36,984 nt of DNA from Bacteroidaceae bacterium (GTDB taxonomy: Bacteria > Bacteroidota > Bacteroidia > Bacteroidales > Bacteroidaceae). Position 1 is the stretch's first letter, and every line of letters starts with the position of its first letter. Below, piece after piece: positions 31,715 through 36,984 of this stretch. Position numbers and translations under genes: made by a program. The stretch is taken from NCBI GenBank assembly GCA_017398805.1, contig JAFQEZ010000106.1, positions 1 to 36,984 of the forward strand, in the 5' to 3' direction. The notes below the pieces were generated by a model. That model was not told where the DNA came from, ran no database searches, and saw only the letters and a program-made list of their open reading frames with translations.

Positions 31715-31867
31715 AAAAAGAAAACGTGGACCAAACTTTCTCTATCGCATATCGAGGTTCTGGAATACCTTGTGGCAATAAATCAAGTGAAGCCCACGCC
31801 AAACGGCATGAGCATCAACTTTGCTTCTTTTGCCACAATTTGAAATTTTCCAGATTTCGATATGCAA
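31715..31867 (-). ncRNA. Candidate structured small RNA (rod-like, 6S-like shape)
   Basis: Five nested helices fold 31747-31865 into one rod: GCATATCGA/TCGATATGC (9 bp), TCTGGAA/TTCCAGA (7), TGTGGCAA/TTGCCACA (8), GAAGC/GCTTC (5) and a tip CATGCC-GTTT-GGCGTG. The tip pairs fully (one U-G) only in the minus-strand RNA; on the plus strand it has a C-A mismatch. A -7 element places the start at ~31867, right at the base of the rod. Downstream, GTTTTCTTTTT (ending near 31715) could end the transcript. An asymmetric internal loop (AATTTCAAAT against AGGTA) and rod shape recall 6S RNA, but identity is unproven. Confidence 0.6.
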
Positions 31868-31872
31868 GATTG

Positions 31873-31908
31873 CAAAGCTAACGCTTTCTCCAATATATTC
31901 TAAAATGC
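31873..31908 (-). promoter_or_regulatory. Promoter of the candidate small RNA
   Basis: On the minus strand TAGCTTTG (31873-31880) is a perfect TAnnTTTG. TTTA lies about 20 bases upstream as -33. The predicted start falls at the first helix of the rod. Confidence 0.5.
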
Positions 31909-31983
31909 GCGCAACAAACTACGCTAATACTTCATAGGCTAATCTTTTAATTATTTATATTCAATTACTTTTATCATTTCATA

Positions 31984-32157
31984 TTACATAACAAACTTTG
32001 GAGGCGCAGTGAATGCAAAGATTATCAACGAGACAAAAGCCAAGACAACAACTAATATCGCTATTTTCTTTATAAGCTGTCTGCGTTTTATTTCCGCTTT
32101 GCGCTTGCGGTCCTTCTCTATGCGCGCCGCACTCTTCTTTCTTGGTTTATCTGTCAT
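31984..32157 (-). CDS. Small single-pass membrane protein (57 residues)
   Basis: The ATG (32155-32157) lies 2 bases after the aspS stop, and the frame ends at TAA 31984-31986. The protein is a strongly basic N-terminal half (TDKPRKKSAARIEKDRKRKA, EIKRRQLIKK) followed by one membrane segment (IAILVVVLAFVSLIIFAF) and a short tail APPKFVM. The basic side should face the cytoplasm. Tight spacing behind aspS, good coding character and a clean membrane segment argue for a real gene. Function unknown; basic-plus-membrane microproteins often bind membrane complexes or ribosomes, but nothing here decides that. Confidence 0.75.
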   Translation of the reverse strand: MTDKPRKKSAARIEKDRKRKAEIKRRQLIKKIAILVVVLAFVSLIIFAFTAPPKFVM

Positions 32158-32159
32158 GA

Positions 32160-33920
32160 TTACTGTTTGTCAATATTAACAACAATATTGAGCTCATCCA
32201 ACTGACCAGGTTCAAGAACAGATGGTGCATCAATCATGGTATCGCGACCCGAGTTGTTTTTTGGGAAGGCAATGCAGTCACGGATTGAATCAAGACCGGC
32301 AAAGAGACTAACCCAACGGTCAAGACCATACGCAAGACCACCATGAGGAGGCGCACCGTACTTGAACGCATCGAGCAGCCAGCCGAACTGCTGCTGGGCA
32401 CGCTCGGGAGTGAAACCGAGAAGTTCGAACATCTTGTTCTGCAGTTCGCTGTCATAGATACGGATTGAACCGCCACCTACTTCGACACCGTTGATGACCA
32501 TGTCATATGCATTCGCACGTACAGCGCCCATGTCGGTATCGAGCAATGGAATATCCTCGGGCTTGGGAGATGTAAAAGGATGGTGCATTGCCATGTAGCG
32601 TCCCTCCTCCTCGCTGTACTCGAAGAGCGGGAAGTCTACTACCCACAGGCAAGAGAACTTGTTCTTGTCGCGAAGACCAAGCTGAGAACCCACCTCAAGG
32701 CGAAGTTCACAAAGCTGCTTGCGGGTCTTCATTGTATCATCGCCGCTGAGGATGAGGATAAGGTCACCTGGCTCGGCATTGAAGGCAGCCTTCATTGCCT
32801 GGAGAGTCTCCTGAGTGTAGAACTTGTCAACGCTTGACTTCACTGTACCGTCAGCCTCTACGCGCGCATAAACCATACCCTTTGCGCCAATCTGAGGACG
32901 ACGCACAAAGTCGGTAAGTGCATCGATCTGCTTGCGTGTATATGTAGCAGCACCCTTTGCGCAGATACCGCCGATATATTCGGCACTGTCGAACACGCCG
33001 AAACCATGTCCCTTCATGATATCCATGAGTTCAACGAACTCCATGCCGAAGCGTGTATCGGGCTTGTCGCTGCCGTAGTACTTCATTGCATCGTGCCATG
33101 TCATACGTGGGAATGCTTCAGTAAGCTCAACACCGCGGATTGTCTTGAAAAGATGCTTTGCCATACCCTCGAAGAGAGAAATGACATCCTCCTGCTCCAC
33201 GAAACTCATCTCGCAGTCAATCTGAGTGAACTCGGGCTGACGGTCGGCACGGAGGTCCTCGTCACGGAAACACTTCACAATCTGGAAGTAGCGGTCGAAA
33301 CCGGATACCATAAGCAGCTGCTTGAATAGCTGAGGGCTCTGCGGCAGTGCATAGAACTGGCCCGGGTTCATACGGGAAGGCACAACAAAGTCACGTGCAC
33401 CCTCGGGTGTTGAAGCAATGAGCATTGGTGTCTCAACCTCGATGAAGTTCATCGCGTCAAGATAACGGCGAACCTCCATTGTCATCTGATGACGCAGTTC
33501 AAGATTCTTGCGCACCGCTTCGCGACGGAGGTCAAGATAACGGTATTTCATGCGGATATCATCACCGCCATCGGTATTGTTCTCTATTGTAAAAGGAGGG
33601 GTTGCAGCCTCGTTGAGAACATTGAGTTCACTCACGATAATCTCTATTTCACCTGTAGGTATATTGGCATTCTTGCTCTGACGCTCACTGACAACACCTG
33701 TTGCCTGTATTACATACTCGCGTCCCAGATGCGAAGCCTTCTCACACAACTCTGCGTTTGTGTCCTCGCTGAACACCAACTGGGTTATTCCATAACGGTC
33801 GCGGAGGTCAACGAATGTCATACCTCCCATCTTACGTGCACGCTGTACCCAACCACTGAGGGTTACTGTTGTGTTTACATCGGCCAACCTAAGTTCGCCG
33901 CAAGTCTTTGTTCTGAACAT
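32160..33920 (-). CDS. aspS: Aspartyl-tRNA synthetase
   Basis: 586 residues from ATG 33920 ([15 protein letters not shown]); the in-frame ATG at 33983 overlaps the promoter. The N-terminal OB-fold anticodon-binding domain ([24 protein letters not shown]) is followed by the class II core: motif 2 [20 protein letters not shown] and motif 3 [15 protein letters not shown]. The bacterial GAD insertion lies between. Pro-Gln-Ser-Pro-Gln and Arg-Asp-Phe-Val-Val-Pro motifs are those of bacterial AspRS. It charges tRNA-Asp in the cytoplasm; whether it is discriminating cannot be read off. A small membrane-protein gene follows at once in the same transcript. Confidence 0.97.
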   Translation of the reverse strand: MFRTKTCGELRLADVNTTVTLSGWVQRARKMGGMTFVDLRDRYGITQLVFSEDTNAELCEKASHLGREYVIQATGVVSERQSKNANIPTGEIEIIVSELNVLNEAATPPFTIENNTDGGDDIRMKYRYLDLRREAVRKNLELRHQMTMEVRRYLDAMNFIEVETPMLIASTPEGARDFVVPSRMNPGQFYALPQSPQLFKQLLMVSGFDRYFQIVKCFRDEDLRADRQPEFTQIDCEMSFVEQEDVISLFEGMAKHLFKTIRGVELTEAFPRMTWHDAMKYYGSDKPDTRFGMEFVELMDIMKGHGFGVFDSAEYIGGICAKGAATYTRKQIDALTDFVRRPQIGAKGMVYARVEADGTVKSSVDKFYTQETLQAMKAAFNAEPGDLILILSGDDTMKTRKQLCELRLEVGSQLGLRDKNKFSCLWVVDFPLFEYSEEEGRYMAMHHPFTSPKPEDIPLLDTDMGAVRANAYDMVINGVEVGGGSIRIYDSELQNKMFELLGFTPERAQQQFGWLLDAFKYGAPPHGGLAYGLDRWVSLFAGLDSIRDCIAFPKNNSGRDTMIDAPSVLEPGQLDELNIVVNIDKQ

Positions 33921-33951
33921 TATTGTATAAATTATAAGCTGTTTTATATGC

Positions 33952-33988
33952 ACCGCAAACATTCTTTTGCTTGCGGTTTGCAAAAATA
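33952..33988 (-). promoter_or_regulatory. aspS: aspS -7 element and leader hairpin
   Basis: TATTTTTG on the minus strand (33981-33988) is a perfect TAnnTTTG; the -33 is weak. The leader holds ACCGCAA/TTGCGGT (33952-33977), a 7-bp stem that competes with a GCAAAC/GTTTGC pairing of the same bases. The start would be near 33974, ~54 bases before the ATG. Confidence 0.45.
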
Positions 33989-34031
33989 CAAAAAAAGAGG
34001 GATTATATTCACTTAATTATGCAAAAAATCA

Positions 34032-35168
34032 CTATTCCACCTCAACCACCACGCCACGCCCGCAAGGCATAAATATAGTATCCTGCTCACCCGACAACGA
34101 GGTCTCGACAATGTAATATTGTTTCTGCATCTCAAGCGGAATTGTCAATGAGACAGCACCGGCAGCATCGGTAACAGTCTCGTGGCCATCCACCTTTAAT
34201 ACCACCCCCGGCAAGAACTGCTCCTTTACTGGGTTCCATAGCCTGAAGTTTACATTCCCGTATACCGACGGGTCACGACGCACGGCAATCTTTAAATCCC
34301 CTGACAGCTCAACGAATGTATCGACAGGCAGGAAATCCTTTGCCGCGACCTTCAGGCGCACCCTTTCACCGACGAAACGGGATGGGATATTCTTGAAAAG
34401 GCATTTTGATGAGAGTGCCGGCAGCGTATCACTCTTTATCTCGTTCTCGAGTTCAAGAGTCACTACAGCATCCTTCAATGGCGGCAGGCCGGTATTCTTT
34501 ACAGAAACCTCGTCGAGACGAACCTCCACATCGACAGGCTTGCCGGCTGTCCAAACGGCAAACAAGACAGCAAGCACAGCTATGAAGAGAGTTGCAGAGA
34601 GCAGTATTTTGTTTACAAGCAGTCTTTTGTGCCGTTTCCATATCGAGTCGAACTCTACCCCAAGCAATGTAGTCACAAGCTGTACATAGGCACGTTGCCT
34701 GTTCATCCACGGCCAGCGGTAGTTTTTCTCGTGTATGTTGGCGCCGAGAATTTCGGGAATACCGAGTTCCTTGACGACCGGATTGAAACATTCGGTCGCA
34801 CTATCGCTGCTGTTGGGTATCCCGTCGACAATGAAGAAGTGTATATTTGCTGTGCGGCCAAGGCTGTGGAAATAGGCGATTTCCTCACCTACCCATTTCG
34901 ATTTAGCCGAATTGGGCGAACATATCACAATGAGGTTGCGGGAGGCTCTCAGGCGAGCCTTCAACTCTTCGTCCAAGACACCGATACCGATGTCTGCGGG
35001 AGCAAAGAAAACCGGTTTTATCGGCTTACGTTCCCATCCGTGCTCACTGCACAGAGTTGCCGGCATCTTGTATCCCTCAAGCTTGCGCTGCAGGCGTTTA
35101 CCCCATTTCGTATCCTTTGAATTATAGCTTATAAAAGCGTAATATTTATATTGCCGGTTGTTTTCCAT
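34032..35168 (-). CDS. Membrane-anchored TIR-domain protein
   Basis: 378 residues. Residues ~8-150 are a TIR domain: YYAFISYNSKDTKWGKRLQRKL, a BB-loop region with PVFFAPADIG, NLIVICSPNSAKSKWVGEEI with Glu96 at the position of the NADase catalytic Glu. A single membrane segment (~186-206, LLSATLFIAVLAVLFAVW) follows a basic stop (KRHKRLLVNK), so TIR should face the cytoplasm. The last ~170 residues (two beta-rich repeats, each with a PLKDAVV- or LPGVVLKVDG-type strand) would then be periplasmic, like carboxypeptidase regulatory-like or Ig-like modules. It is encoded 18 bases behind a TPR protein gene. A signalling or immune role with the TPR partner as sensor is inference. Confidence 0.82.
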   Translation of the reverse strand: MENNRQYKYYAFISYNSKDTKWGKRLQRKLEGYKMPATLCSEHGWERKPIKPVFFAPADIGIGVLDEELKARLRASRNLIVICSPNSAKSKWVGEEIAYFHSLGRTANIHFFIVDGIPNSSDSATECFNPVVKELGIPEILGANIHEKNYRWPWMNRQRAYVQLVTTLLGVEFDSIWKRHKRLLVNKILLSATLFIAVLAVLFAVWTAGKPVDVEVRLDEVSVKNTGLPPLKDAVVTLELENEIKSDTLPALSSKCLFKNIPSRFVGERVRLKVAAKDFLPVDTFVELSGDLKIAVRRDPSVYGNVNFRLWNPVKEQFLPGVVLKVDGHETVTDAAGAVSLTIPLEMQKQYYIVETSLSGEQDTIFMPCGRGVVVEVE

Positions 35169-35186
35169 AGGACTCTCTACTCTATT

Positions 35187-36984
35187 TTATTCCTGTTTTT
35201 TGATTTTAATTTCTATGAGTTTCTTCAAATCTATTACATCCGATGCAATCTTGCCATACTCGAATGGTGATTTTATATAGAAAGCATAAGCATTATTGAT
35301 ATACTCAAGGGCCTGCTCGTATTTCTTCATTTGGTACAGTTGATAGGCTATCTCGTATGCCATCAATGCAGCTCTATCATTCAGTTTCTCTACTTTTGAG
35401 TAATACTCGTATGAATAGAGAAAATCATAATAGGCCGACGAATGATTACCGTTCCTCTTTTTTATGTACCCGTTCTGTTCACAGCACAACGCAAACTGCG
35501 GGGTATTTTGTTTTCCGTTCTTCACCATCAGTTCCAACATTGCATCATAATGCTTTTTTGCATCATCTGCCCGCTCTAAGGTTTCATAGATTATGCCTAT
35601 TTCATAGGCTTTATCAATAAAAGACGGAATATTCTCGACACCCAACTGACTGACAGCATTCTCATAGTTGCGCAAGGCATTCATAATCAACCCCTCATCA
35701 ATACACTTAACAAGGTTATTGTAATAGGCCTCCTCGGCCTTCTTCATATAATAGCCTGCCTGATTCGTATCACCTATTCTCTTGCAATCATTGTACAGGT
35801 TCGAATAAAGAATACCTAATTGGGAATAACCCTCACCATACGTCTCTATTGTATATTCAAGTGCCTTGAGTGAACATTCATACGCCTTGCCATGCTCCCT
35901 TTTGCGGCTATAGACGCGGGACATAGTAGAGTATGCATCGAGCGAATAGGGATGGACAACACCGAATATCTCGAAAGATTTTTCAATACTCTTCTCCATA
36001 AATGCAAGAGCCTCATCGTAATACCCACAATAATAACATATCCTGCCATAATTGGAGAGAAAAATTATATAAGCCGGTTTGTTTTCAAGGCCACATTTTT
36101 CGGCGATTTCCACAGCTTTCCTATTTGCATCAAGCGCTGCGCGGTATTTTTTGTTTGCCATATATACACTACCCAAATGTCCCCATAAATAGGCCTCACG
36201 AAAAGGAGTTGCGTTGGTCTGGCTGTTAAAAACCTCAAAAGCTGTATTCAATATATCTTCAGCTTCATCAAAATACAGAAGAAGATAAAACAAGTTAGAC
36301 GTAGCAATCAAAGCATCTACAAAGAAATCTGTTTCTTCTACTTCGGAATTCTCCAATGAAGATACTATGTTCAGAAATTTATCGGAATACTCTAAAGCCT
36401 TTTTCAGTTCCTTTGCATCATTTGTCATCAGATATACTTGAGCAATGTGAATATATGCACGGGCTGCCTGATAACTGTTTTCTCCATACGTAGCTATCGC
36501 AGATTCAAGTTCACGCCCTGTATACATCAGCGCCGTTTCAAAATCCGATGCATACTCCATTAAGAAATCGGCAGCCTCTTCCTGCCACATAATGTTCGTT
36601 GTGTCAAGCGCTGCACGTGTCTCAATGTAGAAACGGGCCTTTTCGTTGTCGAAACGGGCAAGGGATATCGTGTAGAGATGGTACAGGTACTCGGCATCCT
36701 TCTCCTGTTGCTTGAGGACGGCGGCAAGGTCGGCATTGGCTTCGTTGATTATCTCCTCGGCCTGGGCAATGCGGCTGTCGAGTCCGGCTATGAATTCGGC
36801 AGGGTTGAAGGCGAGCTGCAACAGGGAGTCGGCACGCTCGAGTTCGCCGTTCTCGATACAGATGTTTATCTCGCGTTCGAGCTCCGTGAGCTGCGAGTAG
36901 TCGACACGGGCATAGTGGTCGGAGAGGGAACTTATCAACGACTGGTATTTCTCGAAAGAGGTGTAGAGTTTTTCTATCTCGGCA
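35187..36984 (-). CDS. Tetratricopeptide-repeat protein (5' end outside window)
   Basis: At least 599 residues; the frame stays open to the right edge of the window, and the only nearby start-like codon (TTG 36938) is internal. From about 150 visible residues onward it is a chain of TPR units of the TPR_12/kinesin-light-chain kind (for example LGSVYMANKKYRAALDANRK, YGRICYYCGYYDEALAFMEK, YSTMSRVYSRKREHGKAYE, and IAYQLYQMKKYEQALEYINN near the end). The visible N-terminal part is a Glu/Ala-rich helical stretch. No enzyme motif or signal peptide is seen in this part. It precedes the TIR gene in one operon and is the natural scaffold or sensor for it. Confidence 0.85.
   Translation of the reverse strand, partial: AEIEKLYTSFEKYQSLISSLSDHYARVDYSQLTELEREINICIENGELERADSLLQLAFNPAEFIAGLDSRIAQAEEIINEANADLAAVLKQQEKDAEYLYHLYTISLARFDNEKARFYIETRAALDTTNIMWQEEAADFLMEYASDFETALMYTGRELESAIATYGENSYQAARAYIHIAQVYLMTNDAKELKKALEYSDKFLNIVSSLENSEVEETDFFVDALIATSNLFYLLLYFDEAEDILNTAFEVFNSQTNATPFREAYLWGHLGSVYMANKKYRAALDANRKAVEIAEKCGLENKPAYIIFLSNYGRICYYCGYYDEALAFMEKSIEKSFEIFGVVHPYSLDAYSTMSRVYSRKREHGKAYECSLKALEYTIETYGEGYSQLGILYSNLYNDCKRIGDTNQAGYYMKKAEEAYYNNLVKCIDEGLIMNALRNYENAVSQLGVENIPSFIDKAYEIGIIYETLERADDAKKHYDAMLELMVKNGKQNTPQFALCCEQNGYIKKRNGNHSSAYYDFLYSYEYYSKVEKLNDRAALMAYEIAYQLYQMKKYEQALEYINNAYAFYIKSPFEYGKIASDVIDLKKLIEIKIKKQE

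Noticed and set aside
33921-33983. Longer N-terminus of AspS
   Set aside because: It overlaps the TATTTTTG -7 element and leader hairpin; family members start at MFRT-like sequence.

Overview
The window looks like a chromosomal segment of a gut-type Bacteroidales (Bacteroidota) genome. Evidence: promoters of the TTTG / TAnnTTTG type, almost no Shine-Dalgarno sequences, a queuine transglycosylase without its zinc cysteines, an S9 dipeptidyl peptidase, an LptG-type permease and a 626-residue PurF-like protein next to carB. I cannot name the genus.

Bases 1 to about 11,830 are an accessory, probably horizontally acquired defence region. On the plus strand lie the 3' part of an Eco57I-type DNA methyltransferase, a SIR2-fold protein with its own promoter, and a GIY-YIG / DExH helicase / tudor-like protein. 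A long hairpin at 4907-4953 separates them from a convergent minus-strand operon: a Rad50/SMC-like ATPase with two CxxC pairs, a small middle protein, a PD-(D/E)XK nuclease-like protein and an SPPY DNA methyltransferase. The first three have the layout of an ABC-three-component (ABC-3C) conflict system; a methyltransferase as fourth gene makes this the best candidate here for a little-described system. Right of it are a RhuM-like small gene, the C-terminal stump of a tyrosine recombinase, and an XRE regulator with a promoter and an overlapping palindromic operator.

From about 11,900 the content is core genome. Minus strand: carB and a PurF-like glutamine amidotransferase (one operon, preceded by a leader holding a terminator-like hairpin), then an M20 dipeptidase. 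At 18,879-19,470 sits a promoter, five decayed tandem tRNA-Thr copies, one intact tRNA-Thr(CGU) and a terminator. Next come trmN6 (+), a diacylglycerol-kinase-family gene (-), and the plus-strand cluster lon - tgt - lptG-like - DEAD-box helicase - gamma carbonic anhydrase, followed by a DPP IV gene.

The right end is on the minus strand: a TPR protein (running off the window) paired with a membrane-anchored TIR protein; aspS with a 57-residue membrane-protein gene 2 bases behind it; a previously unmarked, strongly structured RNA candidate at about 31,715-31,867 with its own promoter; and a hypothetical lipoprotein.

All calls are from reading the sequence; no database search was run.
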